The position numbers and the translations under genes are program-made. 64,000 nt of DNA. It comes from CAYVUV01 sp964455095. GTDB taxonomy: Bacteria; Desulfobacterota; Binatia; HRBIN30; CADEER01. A model generated the notes under the pieces. It did not search any database and had not been told where the DNA came from. It saw only the letters and a list, made by a program, of their open reading frames with translations. Position 1 is the stretch's first letter. The number at the start of each line of letters is the position of its first letter. Of this stretch, positions 1 to 10,800 are shown one piece after another. The stretch covers positions 1 through 64,000 of the forward strand of contig CAYVUV010000328.1 in the NCBI GenBank assembly GCA_964455095.1, written 5' to 3'.

Positions 1-119
1 GTGACGCGGCCGTCGAGGTTGAAATCCCCCCGACACTCGCCGCCCGTTTGTGCCGCCGCTCCCAAAGCCCAGCCCATCGCCATCGTCACAACTGCCGCCG
101 CCATGATCGCTCGCTTCAT
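1..119 (-). CDS. Secreted protein with N-terminal EF-hand/dockerin-like motif (partial)
   Basis: Only the first 39 codons are inside the window; the gene runs off the left edge. The start is fixed by an AGGAGGG ribosome binding site six bases upstream (126-133, read on the minus strand). The product begins Met-Lys-Arg, then has a hydrophobic Ala/Val/Met-rich stretch ending in an Ala-x-Ala-type site at about residue 24, a clear Sec signal peptide. Immediately after it comes G-G-E-C-R-G-D-F-N-L-D-G-R-V-T, a calcium-loop pattern of the EF-hand/dockerin type. The same arrangement is seen in the protein at the right end of the window. The downstream catalytic or adhesive domain, if any, is not visible, so no function is assigned. 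Confidence 0.8.
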   Translation of the reverse strand, partial: MKRAIMAAAVVTMAMGWALGAAAQTGGECRGDFNLDGRV

Positions 120-159
120 GACTGAGCCCTCCTAATCTTGAGTCATCCCTTGTAGTCGC

Positions 160-1080
160 CTACCGCGACAGCAGCTCGCGCACAGCCGCCTCGATGCCGC
201 CGGCGTCTAGGCCGTGGCGGCGCAGCATGTCGGGATACGGCTCGATGTCGGTGCAGAAGACGTCGCGCACCCCGAGCCGCACCAGCCGCGCCGCGCCGCG
301 CTCGGCGAGGATCTCGGCCACCATGCCGCCCAGGCCGCCGGCGACGAAATGCTCCTCGACGGTGACCAGGCGGCCGAGGTCGCGCGCGGCGTCCTCGATC
401 GCCGCGACATCGATGGGCTTGAGACTGTAGAGATTGAGGACTCGCGCGCTGATCTGCGCGCCGGCCAGGCGTTCGGCCGCCGCCAGCGCCGACGCCACGC
501 AGCCACCCGTGGCGAGGATCGCCACGTCGTTTCCCTGGCGCAGCATCGCCGAGCCGCCGATGCGAAACCCGGCGCTGTAGCCCTCGAGCCGGGACAGGAC
601 ACCGAGGCGCACATAGGCCGGGCCGTCGAGCGCTGCCACGGCGCGCACGGCCCGCACCGCCTCGGCGGGATCGGCGGGCGAGACGATCGTCATGCCGGGG
701 ATGGTGCGCAGCAGCGCGATGTCCTCGAGCGCGTGATGCGTCGCGCCCCACGCCCCCGCCTCCAAGCCCGCAAAGGGAGCGATGATCTTTACACGGTTGC
801 GGTTGTAGGCACAGTCGTCGCGGATCTGCTCGAAGCCGCGCATGCTGACGAAGGGCGCCATCGCCAGCACGAACGGATGCCGGCCGGCATGCGCGAGCCC
901 GGCGGCGACGCCGATCAGGTTCTGCTCGCTGATGCCGACGTCGAAGTGGCGCTCGGGAAAGCGCCGCGTGAAGGCGCCGACCGGGCCGAAATCCTGCGTC
1001 ACGAGAACGACGTCGGCGTCGGCTTCCGCCAACTCGGCCAGCACCTCGGCCGACGACATCGCCGCTGCGTAGCCGCTCAT
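160..1080 (-). CDS. Transketolase, C-terminal (pyrimidine-binding) subunit
   Basis: This 306-residue protein is the second half of a split transketolase: the pyrimidine-binding domain (about residues 5-165), then the transketolase C-terminal domain (about 180-300). The conserved Glu that activates thiamine diphosphate is in the D-V-G-I-S-E-Q-N motif near residue 52. Together with the N-terminal subunit encoded just upstream it should transfer two-carbon ketol units between sugar phosphates in the cytoplasm. Its ATG overlaps the stop of that gene by four bases (ATGA at 1077-1080), so translation is coupled. Split transketolases serve either the pentose phosphate pathway or specialised sugar pathways; pgi lies 3.7 kb away but nothing here shows the exact substrate. 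Confidence 0.9.
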   Translation of the reverse strand: MSGYAAAMSSAEVLAELAEADADVVLVTQDFGPVGAFTRRFPERHFDVGISEQNLIGVAAGLAHAGRHPFVLAMAPFVSMRGFEQIRDDCAYNRNRVKIIAPFAGLEAGAWGATHHALEDIALLRTIPGMTIVSPADPAEAVRAVRAVAALDGPAYVRLGVLSRLEGYSAGFRIGGSAMLRQGNDVAILATGGCVASALAAAERLAGAQISARVLNLYSLKPIDVAAIEDAARDLGRLVTVEEHFVAGGLGGMVAEILAERGAARLVRLGVRDVFCTDIEPYPDMLRRHGLDAGGIEAAVRELLSR

Positions 1081-1883
1081 GCTTCCAGAGCCTCCAGGGC
1101 GCGGCGCACGTCGTCGTCCTTCAACTTCGCGTAGTGCGCCCGCTCGGTGCCCTCGATACCGGGCAGGCCCTTGCCCTTCAACGTGTGCGCGATGATTACT
1201 GTCGGCCCCTTCGCGCCGGGCACCTGCGCCAGAGCGGCGAGGATGGCGCCCATGTCATGGCCGTCGATCTCGAGCACGTTCCAGCGGAAGCTGCGCCACT
1301 TGTCGGCCAGCGGCTCCAGGGACAGGACCTGATCGACCGAGCCGCCGGCCTGGAAGCGGTTGTAGTCGACGATGGCGAGCAAACGCTCGCTGGCAAAGCG
1401 CGGCGCCGCCAGCGCCGCTTCCCACACCGTTCCCTCCTGCAACTCGCCGTCACCGAGCATCACGACCGTGCGCGCGCGCGAACCGCCGAGCGCCTCCCCC
1501 ATGGCAATGCCCAGCCCGACGCTCAGCGCGTGCCCGAGCGAGCCGGTGGCGAACTCGACGCCGGGCGCTTTCATCGTCGGATGCCCGGCCAGGCGGCTGC
1601 CCGACTTGCCGGCGCTCTTCATCTCCGCCGGCTCGATGCGCCCGAGCTCCACCATGCAGGCGTGCAGGATGCTCACCGCGTGGCCCTTGCTGAGCAGGAA
1701 GTGGTCGGGACGACCCGCTGACTCGTCGAGGCGAAGCCAATGAAAGAACAACGCCGCCATGATGTCGGCGCACGACAGCGCCCCGCCGACATGGCTGAAC
1801 TGCCCTGCGGCAGCGCCGATCACATGCCGACGAAGAGCACGCGCGCGTTGCTCCAGCGACCCGACGAGATCCTCGCGTGACAT
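1077..1883 (-). CDS. Transketolase, N-terminal (diphosphate-binding) subunit
   Basis: A 268-residue thiamine diphosphate-binding subunit. Family features include L-S-K-G-H-A near residue 65, and the Mg/TPP-binding motif G-D-G-E-L-Q-E-G-x-x-W-E near residue 145 followed by a downstream Asn (D-Y-N-R). The ATG at 1883 is preferred; a TTG six codons upstream (1901) is also open. No strong Shine-Dalgarno is visible for either. It forms a two-gene overlapping unit with the C-terminal subunit, which completes the enzyme. Total length of the pair matches a normal full-length transketolase, so this is a split enzyme rather than a broken gene. Confidence 0.9.
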   Translation of the reverse strand: MSREDLVGSLEQRARALRRHVIGAAAGQFSHVGGALSCADIMAALFFHWLRLDESAGRPDHFLLSKGHAVSILHACMVELGRIEPAEMKSAGKSGSRLAGHPTMKAPGVEFATGSLGHALSVGLGIAMGEALGGSRARTVVMLGDGELQEGTVWEAALAAPRFASERLLAIVDYNRFQAGGSVDQVLSLEPLADKWRSFRWNVLEIDGHDMGAILAALAQVPGAKGPTVIIAHTLKGKGLPGIEGTERAHYAKLKDDDVRRALEALEA

Positions 1884-1934
1884 GGGTCGTTCGTAGCACA
1901 AGGGACGTCCCGGGTCCCAGGTGCCAGGCCCGCG

Positions 1935-2846
1935 CTAAAGTGAGGGGATCTCCTCCGCCGACACGGACTCGGCATCGTGCCACTCCACGGTCGGGTCGGC
2001 GCGGAACCAGGTGAGCTGGCGTTTTGCGAACTGGCGCGTAGCGCGTTGCATGGCGGTGACGGCGGTGTCGAGATCGCATTCGCCGCGCAAGTGCGCGCCG
2101 AGCTCGCGGTAGCCGATGCTGCGCAGTGGCGCGAGATCGGGGCCATAGCCGCGCGCCCACAGCGCGCGGATCTCGTCGAGCAGACCGGCGTCGAGCATGG
2201 CGCGGCAGCGCGCGTCGAGGCGGGCGTAGAGGCGCGCGCGGTCCATGGTGACGCCGATGACTCGCATCGGCATCTCGGGGGTGTTGAAGCCGTGCGCTGC
2301 CTGCGCGGCGCTGAGCGGACGGCCCGTCAGCTCCCAGACCTCCAGGGCGCGGATGAGACGCGAGCGGTCGTTCTGGTGCAGGCGCGCGGCCGCGGTCGGG
2401 TCGAGCGCGGCGAGCCGCGCGTGCAGGGTGCCGGGGGCGTCATCCTCTGCCGCGGCGAGGCGCTCGCGCAATGCCGCATCGCGGGGCGGCCCGGCAGCGA
2501 TGCCGTAGCGCAGCACCTTGATGTACAGGCCGGTGCCGCCGACCAGCAGCACACGCCGGCCGCGCGCTTCGATGTCCGCAATCGCCGCGCGCGCCAGGTC
2601 GCGGTAGCGGGCGCAGTGGAAGGGTTGATCGGGGTCGACGACGTCGAACAAATGGTGCGGCACGGCGGCGCGCTCGGCGGCGCTCGGTTTGGCGCTGCCG
2701 ATGTCGAGTCCGCGATAGACCTGGCGCGAGTCGGCGTTGACGATCTCGGCGCCGAGGCGCTCGGCGAGGGCCAGGGCGAGGGCGGTCTTGCCGGTGCCGG
2801 TGGGGCCGACGAGCGCGAGGATGGGGTGAGCAGAACTGCGGTGCAT
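1935..2846 (-). CDS. miaA: tRNA dimethylallyltransferase
   Basis: This 303-residue cytoplasmic enzyme transfers dimethylallyl to N6 of A37 in tRNAs that read codons starting with U. Evidence is the P-loop G-P-T-G-T-G-K-T at residues 14-21, the D-S-R-Q-V-Y-R-G-L-D-I-G motif just after residue 38, and the usual central H-x-x-D-x-x-x-P and C-terminal Q-F-A-K-R-Q-x-T-W-F signatures. The ATG at 2846 places the P-loop at the usual distance from the N-terminus; the frame is open 20 codons further upstream but that part overlaps a palindromic repeat and is not conserved in type. It follows mutL on the same strand, with the repeat at 2892-2914 between them. The mutL-miaA pair is a common bacterial gene order. 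Confidence 0.95.
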   Translation of the reverse strand: MHRSSAHPILALVGPTGTGKTALALALAERLGAEIVNADSRQVYRGLDIGSAKPSAAERAAVPHHLFDVVDPDQPFHCARYRDLARAAIADIEARGRRVLLVGGTGLYIKVLRYGIAAGPPRDAALRERLAAAEDDAPGTLHARLAALDPTAAARLHQNDRSRLIRALEVWELTGRPLSAAQAAHGFNTPEMPMRVIGVTMDRARLYARLDARCRAMLDAGLLDEIRALWARGYGPDLAPLRSIGYRELGAHLRGECDLDTAVTAMQRATRQFAKRQLTWFRADPTVEWHDAESVSAEEIPSL

Positions 2847-2891
2847 TAGGACCGTCGGGGGAATTGCGCTGAAGGGGAAGCGACCTCCCGA

Positions 2892-2914
2892 CCCCCTCCT
2901 TGGCAAGGAGGGGG
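2892..2914. repeat. Intergenic palindrome, CCCCTCCTT/AAGGAGGGG family
   Basis: A 10-bp perfect stem (2892-2901 with 2905-2914) and three-base loop between mutL and miaA. The same core, with the same left flank (pyrimidine-rich ACCTCCC), occurs at 15063-15083 and in opposite orientation at 14981-15004. On the minus strand it could also act as a weak terminator or mRNA-stabilising hairpin after mutL, but no T-run follows. Confidence 0.75.
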
Positions 2915-2933
2915 AGCGGAGGCAAGAGCGCGC

Positions 2934-4774
<1,841 letters not shown>

Positions 4775-4778
<4 letters not shown>

Positions 4779-6178
4779 AGGATGTACTGCGTCAACTTGC
4801 CCGCCAACCACTTCTCCACCTCCGCCCCGCGATCCTCCCACCCGCGCCGCCCGGCGAGCCCGTAGGTCAGCCGCTTGCCCTCCTCCACCGCCGGCTGGTC
4901 GAGCGGATTGATGCGGTGCAGCGCGCCGGCGAACACCGTCGCCACCTCGAAGAGCTGGAAGACCTGCCCGAGCGTGAAGGCATTGACCTGCGGCAGCGTC
5001 AGCGTCGCGGTCATGCGCTGGCGTTTGTGCAGCGCCAGCTCGGTGGCGCGCTGCTCCATGTTCAGCAACGCGCCGAGCCCGTGCCCACCGAGGTAGCCGA
5101 CGCCCTCGAGGTCGGCGTACGCCGCCGGCACCTCGATCTCGCGCCCGTGATCCTCGACGCGCAGCATCACCACCACCTTGTCAGGCGGCCCGTCCAGGTA
5201 GAGCTGCAGCTGCGAGTGCTGGTCGGTCGCCCCGAGCGCCGACTGCGGCGTCTGCCCGGTGTGGGCGGGGTTGCCCTCGACGTCGACGGCCTTGCCGAGG
5301 CTCTCCGCCCACAGCTGCGCGAACCACGCCGCGAAGGCCTGCAGCCGATCGCTGTAGGGCATCATGACGACGACGTTCTTGCGCTTTTTGGTCTCGGCCA
5401 GGTAGAGCAGCGCGCCGAGCACGTGGGCCGGGTTCTCCCACAGCGTCAGCGCGCTGGTGCGCGTGTCCATCCACGCCGCGCCGGCGAGCATCTCCTCGAT
5501 GCGCACGCCGCCGACCGCGGTGGGGAACAGTCCGACCGCGCTCAACACCGAGAAGCGGCCCGCCACGTTGGGCGGCACCGGCAGGTCGCGAAAGCCCTCG
5601 TCATTGACGATCTGGCGCAGGTGGCCCTGCTCGGCGTCGGTGGTGATGATGACGTGGTCCTTGTAGTCGATCGCCCCCAGGGCGCGCAGCAGGCGGTCGC
5701 GGACGATGAGGAACTGCGCCATCGTCTCGGCGGTCTCGCCCGACTTGCTGATGACGTTGAACGCCGTGCGCGAGAGGTCGAGACCGTCGAGCAGCTTGCC
5801 GAACGACCACGGGTCGATGTTGTCGGCGACCACGACGCGCACCTTGTCGTCGCCCAGCGCGCTGATCACGGTGCGCGTGCCGAGGGCCGAGCCGCCGATG
5901 CCGAGCACGACCAGCGTGTCGACCTCCTGGCGCACCGCGGCGGCCAGCTGCGCGATCGCCTTCAGCGTGTCGGTCTGCTGCGACAGGTCATAGAACGGCA
6001 GCTCGCCATTGCGGCGTCGGGCCTGGAGCAGCCGCGCCGTCTCCTCGGCGCGCGGGGCCAATGCCTCCACGTCTCCACGCCCGAGCCCTTCCGCGCCAAT
6101 GGCTTCCGACATCATGCCATTGACGTCCAAGCGGACGGTCATGTTCTCCCGCACCGCCCGACGGCGATAGTCAGGCAT
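4775..6178 (-). CDS. pgi: Glucose-6-phosphate isomerase
   Basis: A 467-residue isomerase interconverting glucose 6-phosphate and fructose 6-phosphate in glycolysis/gluconeogenesis. Seen are G-I-G-G-S-A-L-G-T near residue 95, the sugar-phosphate-binding S-K-S-G-E-T-A-E-T near 145, and the family signature around G-A-T-D-Q-H-S-Q-L-Q-L-Y. Length fits the shorter bacterial form rather than the 550-residue E. coli form. The ATG at 6178 has AGGAA seven bases upstream; an alternative ATG at 6142 also has a good GGGAG site. Its stop overlaps the mutL GTG start, giving an unusual pgi-mutL-miaA transcription unit. Confidence 0.95.
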
Positions 6179-6278
6179 GCGCGGTTCCTAACATCGAGCC
6201 TGTGCCTTTACAACTTCTGGCCAGGCGTGGGTAGGGGGTTTCCCTTCGGCGGCGGGAACGGTTACGGATGCGGGGTCG

Positions 6279-6758
6279 ATGAACGCGCCGCGAAAGGTTC
6301 TGGGCCGCCGCGCTTTGCAAAGGAAGCTGGCGGCGTTGCGCCGCGCCGGGCAGCGGGTGGTGTTCACCAACGGGTGCTTCGATCTGATCCACCCCGGGCA
6401 TGTGCGCTACCTGCGCGCGGCGCGCCGGCTCGGCGACGCCCTGGTGGTCGGAATCAACAGCGACGCCTCCGTGCGCCGCCTCGGCAAGGGGCCCGGCCGG
6501 CCGCTCAACCGCGAACAGGACCGCGCCGAGGTCGTGGCCGGGCTGGAGATGGTCGACTTCGTCACCATCTTCGACGAAGACACCCCCTACGAGCTGATCG
6601 CCGCCCTGCAGCCCGACGTGCTGGTCAAAGGCGGCGACTGGACCCCTGACCGCATCGTCGGCGCCGACCTCGTGCGGGCCCGCGGCGGTCGCGTCAAATC
6701 GCTGCCGTTTGCGGCGGGCTACTCGACGACCCGGATCATCCGGCGCATGGCGCGCTGA
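6279..6758 (+). CDS. rfaE2: D-glycero-beta-D-manno-heptose 1-phosphate adenylyltransferase
   Basis: A 159-residue stand-alone cytidylyltransferase-fold enzyme that makes ADP-heptose for the lipopolysaccharide inner core. The nucleotide-binding motif T-N-G-C-F-D-L-I-H-P-G-H is at residues 30-41, and the R-x-x-S-T-T-x-I-I ending is intact in altered form (Y-S-T-T-R-I-I). It corresponds to the C-terminal half of E. coli HldE; the kinase half is not in this window. It is the first gene of the plus-strand run and divergent from pgi with about 100 bp between the two starts. Confidence 0.93.
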   Translation: MNAPRKVLGRRALQRKLAALRRAGQRVVFTNGCFDLIHPGHVRYLRAARRLGDALVVGINSDASVRRLGKGPGRPLNREQDRAEVVAGLEMVDFVTIFDEDTPYELIAALQPDVLVKGGDWTPDRIVGADLVRARGGRVKSLPFAAGYSTTRIIRRMAR

Positions 6759-6796
6759 CCCGATTGCGTTTTTCACAGTGCCCGGGCGCCGGCACG

Positions 6797-6805
6797 TGCT
6801 ATAAG
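6797..6805 (+). promoter_or_regulatory. Extended -10 element (TGCTATAAG)
   Basis: TG-N-TATAAG fits an extended -10 hexamer. The following ATG at 6812 lies at about the expected transcription start, which suggests a leaderless or nearly leaderless mRNA for the small protein. No convincing -35 is seen at 17 bases. Confidence 0.45.
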
Positions 6806-6811
6806 CCGATC

Positions 6812-6997
6812 ATGGCGAACGGGGACGGGCCGCGAGACAGGAAGCCGCATAGCGGCCCGGCCGGCACCAACACGCCCGCCGCGACGATTTTCGCCGGCAA
6901 CATCATGGCCCTGGTCGCGGTGGCGATGCTGTTCGGCGACGACGAAGACGGCACCGATCCCCCGCAACCAGATCCCGACCCGAGCCTCCCCAGTTAG
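6812..6997 (+). CDS. Small single-span membrane protein, unknown
   Basis: A 61-residue protein I do not recognise. It has a polar N-terminus rich in Gly, Arg and Pro (residues 1-22), one hydrophobic stretch of about 18 residues (roughly 24-43, ending V-A-M-L-F-G), then a strongly acidic and Pro-rich tail (D-D-E-D-G-T-D-P-P). The pattern suggests one membrane helix with the acidic tail on one side. Composition matches its neighbours. The ATG at 6812 directly follows the extended -10 element; a longer frame begins at 6764 but would start upstream of that promoter. It is followed by a structured 110-bp spacer and rpmB. Confidence 0.55.
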   Translation: MANGDGPRDRKPHSGPAGTNTPAATIFAGNIMALVAVAMLFGDDEDGTDPPQPDPDPSLPS

Positions 6998-7024
6998 CCC
7001 CGCGCGTTGCCTCGCTGGGAGTCC

Positions 7025-7075
7025 TGTGTTACGGAATGGCGTTCAATTCGTTTCCATCCGCCATTCCGCCGGACA
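7025..7075 (+). promoter_or_regulatory. Stem-loop in the rpmB leader region
   Basis: A perfect 10-bp inverted repeat, CGGAATGGCG at 7032-7041 and CGCCATTCCG at 7059-7068, with a 17-base AT-richer loop; an outer TGT/ACA pairs across a symmetric four-base internal loop. It sits 39 bp before rpmB. No T-run follows, so it is more likely a leader structure (for example for ribosomal-protein autoregulation) or an operator than a terminator of the small gene upstream. Confidence 0.5.
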
Positions 7076-7106
7076 CTAGGCGGGGGCGAGCAGGGAGTAG
7101 GTACCA

Positions 7107-7295
7107 ATGAGATCATGCGAGCTGTGCGGCAAGGGGCCGTCCGTCGGCAACCGGGTCAGCCACGCCAACAACAAGACCAAGCGCCGCTGGAAGCCGAACC
7201 TGCAGCCGGTGCGCGCCAATTTGAAGGGCACCGTGAAGCGGATTCTCGCCTGCACGCGCTGCATCCGTTCCGGCCGGGTCCTCAAGGCCGCATAA
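7107..7295 (+). CDS. rpmB: 50S ribosomal protein L28
   Basis: A 62-residue L28, part of the large ribosomal subunit. C-x2-C at residues 4-7 and a second C-x2-C near 49-52 form the zinc-ribbon (C+) version. The G-N-x-V-S-H-A-N-N-K-T-K-R-R-W motif is complete. Length is typical. The leader carries a clear stem-loop (7025-7075). Confidence 0.95.
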   Translation: MRSCELCGKGPSVGNRVSHANNKTKRRWKPNLQPVRANLKGTVKRILACTRCIRSGRVLKAA

Positions 7296-7345
7296 GCAGG
7301 CCAGTGAGTTGCCGCGCCGGACGGCGTCGCAACCGCACCCCGCGC

Positions 7346-7735
7346 ATGCCCGCCTCGGCGATCCACACCGACTCGGCGCCCAACGCCATCGGCCCGTACA
7401 GTCAGGCCATCCGCTTCGGCGAGCTGGTGTTCCTGTCGGGGCAGATCGGGCTCGACCCGGCCAGCGGTCAGTTGGTGTCGGGGGGAACGGTGGCCGAGAC
7501 CGAGCAGGTGATGCGCAACCTCGGCGCCGTGTTGGCCGCCGCCGGCCTCGGTTTTGCCGACGTCGTGCGCACGACGATCTACCTGACCGACCTCGCCGAC
7601 TTCGCCACCGTCAACGAGATTTACGGCCGCGCCTTCACGGCTCCCTGCCCCGCCCGCGCCACCGTCGGCGTCGCCGCCCTGCCGCGCGGGGCCCGCGTCG
7701 AGATCGACGCCATCGCCGCCCGCTCCGATCGCTGA
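7346..7735 (+). CDS. ridA: RidA family reactive-intermediate deaminase
   Basis: A 129-residue YjgF/YER057c/UK114-family protein. RidA hydrolyses reactive enamine/imine products of PLP enzymes in the cytoplasm, protecting ilv-type and other pathways. Motifs seen are A-I-G-P-Y-S-Q-A near the start, G-Q-I-G-L-D-P, and P-A-R-A-T-V-G-V-A-A-L-P-R-G-A with the substrate-carboxylate-binding Arg. The ATG at 7346 gives the standard N-terminus (T-D-S-A-P-N-A-I-G-P-Y-S); the frame is open further upstream but that segment overlaps rpmB. Confidence 0.93.
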   Translation: MPASAIHTDSAPNAIGPYSQAIRFGELVFLSGQIGLDPASGQLVSGGTVAETEQVMRNLGAVLAAAGLGFADVVRTTIYLTDLADFATVNEIYGRAFTAPCPARATVGVAALPRGARVEIDAIAARSDR

Positions 7736-7747
7736 GCCGGGCGCGCC

Positions 7748-7766
7748 CGCGGCCGTTGCGGCCGCG
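7748..7766 (+). terminator. GC-rich hairpin after ridA
   Basis: CGCGGCC/GGCCGCG with an additional G-C closing pair and a TTG loop, 12 bp after the ridA stop. It is followed by TTGGTCAATT rather than a T-run, so termination is possible but not assured. Confidence 0.35.
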
Positions 7767-7792
7767 TTGGTCAATTGCAATGCCGGGCGTTT

Positions 7793-7800
7793 CTATATAG
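7793..7800 (+). promoter_or_regulatory. AT-rich -10-like box (CTATATAG)
   Basis: An isolated AT-rich box in very GC-rich surroundings, 20 bp before the ATG at 7820. It resembles a -10 hexamer and favours 7820 over the upstream in-frame ATG at 7775, which would precede the promoter. No good -35 is seen at 16-18 bp. Confidence 0.35.
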
Positions 7801-7819
7801 CGTGCGCTCCATTTTAGCT

Positions 7820-10800
7820 ATGGGAAACGATGTCTCTACTGGGCGCGCCGGGGCTGAACGCAGCCGCCTCTTGTGGGTGCTGGCAATCGTCGGGCTGGCC
7901 GCCCTGGTGCGTTTCATCGGCCTGAATTTCGACCAGAACAACCATTTCCACCCCGATGAGCGGGCGATTGCCGATGCGGTCGGCCGCATCTCCTTTGATC
8001 CCAGCAACTTGCAGCTCAACCCGCAGTGGTTCAACTACGGGACCTTTCCGATCTACGTCACCAGTCTGGTCAACGGCCTGCTCGGTCAGTTCGACAGCTT
8101 CCGCAACTACGACTCCACCATCCTGATCGGCCGTGGCGTCACGGCCGCCATCAGCACCTTGACCGTCTGGTTGCTGATCGGGCTCGGCACCCGGCTCTAC
8201 AACCGCCAGGTCGGCCTGCTCGCCGGCGCGCTGCTCGGCGCCTGCGTACTGCACGTCCAGAACTCGCGCTTCATGACCACGGACAACTTCCTCACCTTCG
8301 TGGTCCTGGTCGCCCTCTACGCCTTGATCGGCGTCGTCCAACGCGGCCGCTGGCGCGACTACATCTTTGCCGGCTTCGTCATCGGGCTCGCCGGTGCCAC
8401 CAAGTTCAGCGCCATGCCACTGCTCGCCCCGCTCGGCGTCGCCCTGTTGGTGCGCTCCTATCGCGAGGGCAGCATCGTTCCATTGCTCGGCAAGGGCTTC
8501 GTGGCGCTGTTCGCCGTCTTCGCCGGCTTCGCCATCGGCCAGCCCTACGCGCTGCTCGACTTCGACACCTTCCAGCGCCACATCGCCGAGCAGGGCCGCA
8601 TGGTGCGCAGCGCCGGCCTGCTGCCCTACACCAACCAGTACATCGGCGCGCCCAAGTACCTGTACGAGCTGCAGCAGATCGTCCTCTGGTGCATGGGGCC
8701 GGCCCTCGGCCTGGCGGCGATCTGGGCCACGGCCCGGCAGGTGGTCGGCCTGGCTCGCTCGCGCTCGGGCGAACATCTCGTGCTGCTGTCGTGGGTGGTG
8801 CCGTACTTCCTCGTCACCGGTTGGTTCGAGGTGAAGTTCGTCCGCTACCTGCTGCCGATCTATCCGATCGTCATCCTGTGGGCCGCCGCCTGGTTGTGGG
8901 GGATGGCGCAGCGCTCGCGGATCGGCCGCGCCGCCATGTGGACCGTGCTCGGCATGACGCTCGCCTTTCTGCTCGCGCACATGTCGATCTACCTGCGCCC
9001 GCACACCATCGTCACCGCCTCCGACTGGGTCTACCGCCACGTCCCACCGGGCAGCACGATGGTCACGCAGCACTGGGACGAGGGCTTCCCGTTCCATCTC
9101 CCCGGCCGCCAGCGCGCCGACGTCAAGGTGATCGAGCTGCCGTACTACGACGGCGAGATCAAGATGCGCTCGATCAGCGAGGATCTCGCCAAGGCCGACT
9201 ACCTCGCCTTCCAGACCAACCGTCTCTACGGCGCCATCACCCGCGCGCCGGACAAGTACCGGCTCACCAACAACTACTTCTATCTGCTCTTCGCCGGCGA
9301 CCTCGGCTACACCATCGTCTACGACTACGGCTCGCGTCCGTCGTTGTTCGGCTTCGAGCTGCCCGACGAGCTCGCCGACGAGTCGATCAGCGTCTACGAC
9401 CACCCGAAGGTCCTCATCTTCCAGAACACCGGCCATCTCTCGGCCGACGAGATCTACGACAAGGTGACGCGCGGCATGCCGTCGCGCCGCCTGACGCGCA
9501 CCGATCTGATGCTGGCGCGGGCCGGCGAAGCCGCGCTCGACAGCGGCGGCGCGGCAGAGCCGATCCGCTCGAGCCTGTTGGCGCTGATCTTGTTCGCCGC
9601 CCTGGTCGAGGTGCTCGGCCTCGCCGCCTATCCGATCCTGCGCCGCTGGCTGCCGGTCCCCGGCGCCTACGCGCTGGCCAAGGTCTTCGGCGTGCTCGTC
9701 TTCGCCTGGGTGCCCTGGCTGCTGTGTAGTTACGGCCAGGTCGACTTCACCCGCGGCACGCTCGGCGTCACCGCCGTGGGGCTGGTACTGATCGGCGTGC
9801 TGGCGCACCGCCGCACCACGACCGCGGCGGGACGCGCCGAGTGGCGGCCGGCCGAGTTGCTGTTCTGGGGCGCGTTCATCTTCTTTCTCGCCGTGCGCGC
9901 CTTCAATCCGGAGGCGTACTGGGGCGAGAAGCCGATGGACTTCGCCTTCCTCAACTCGCTGACCCGCGCCACCCGGCTGCCGCCGCCGGAGCCGTGGTTC
10001 GCCGGCTCGACGCTGCACTACAGCTACTTCGGCCACTACATCGTCGCCGCCCTCGGCAAGCTGTGCAACATCCACCCCGGCATCACCTTCAACCTCGGCA
10101 TCGCGCTGTTCGCCGGCCTCACCGCGGCCGCCGCCTTCGCCGCCGGCTGCGCGCTCAGCGACCGCTGGCGCGTCGGCGTGCTGGCGGCCGTCTTCACCAC
10201 CCTGATCGGCAACCTCGCCGGCCCGCGCGAGGCCATCGCGCGCAAGGTGTTCAACTTCGACTACTTCTGGGCCACCTCGCGGGTGATCAAGGACACCATC
10301 AACGAGTACCCGTTCTGGAGCTTCCTGTTCGCCGACCTGCACGCGCACGTGCTGGTCATGCCGTTCTCGCTCACCTTCGTCGCGCTGGCGATCTGGTGGG
10401 TGCGCCGCCACGACGTCACGCAGCCGATTCGCGCCCTGGCGCTCTACGTTCTGCTGGCGCTGGCGCTCGGCGCGATCATGATCACCAACACGTGGAGCAC
10501 GTTCACCTACGTGTCGTTCTTCCCCTTCCTGCTCGGCATCGTGGCGCTGGCGCGCTCGCCGCTCGGGCGCGGCCGCAGCGCGGTGGTGCTGGTACTGCTG
10601 ATCGCGGTCGGCCTGCTCGCCTGGGCGCAGCAGACGCAGCCCGAGTTGCTGCGCCCGACCGCCGAGTGGCTGGAGCGCCCGACCGAGCAGCTGTGGTCGG
10701 CGCTCAAGGGCGCCTGCGCCGGGCTCGCCATCTTCATCGTCATCCCCGGCGCGTCGATCGCCACCGCGGCGCTCCTCGTCCTGTCGTACGCGCTCTACTA

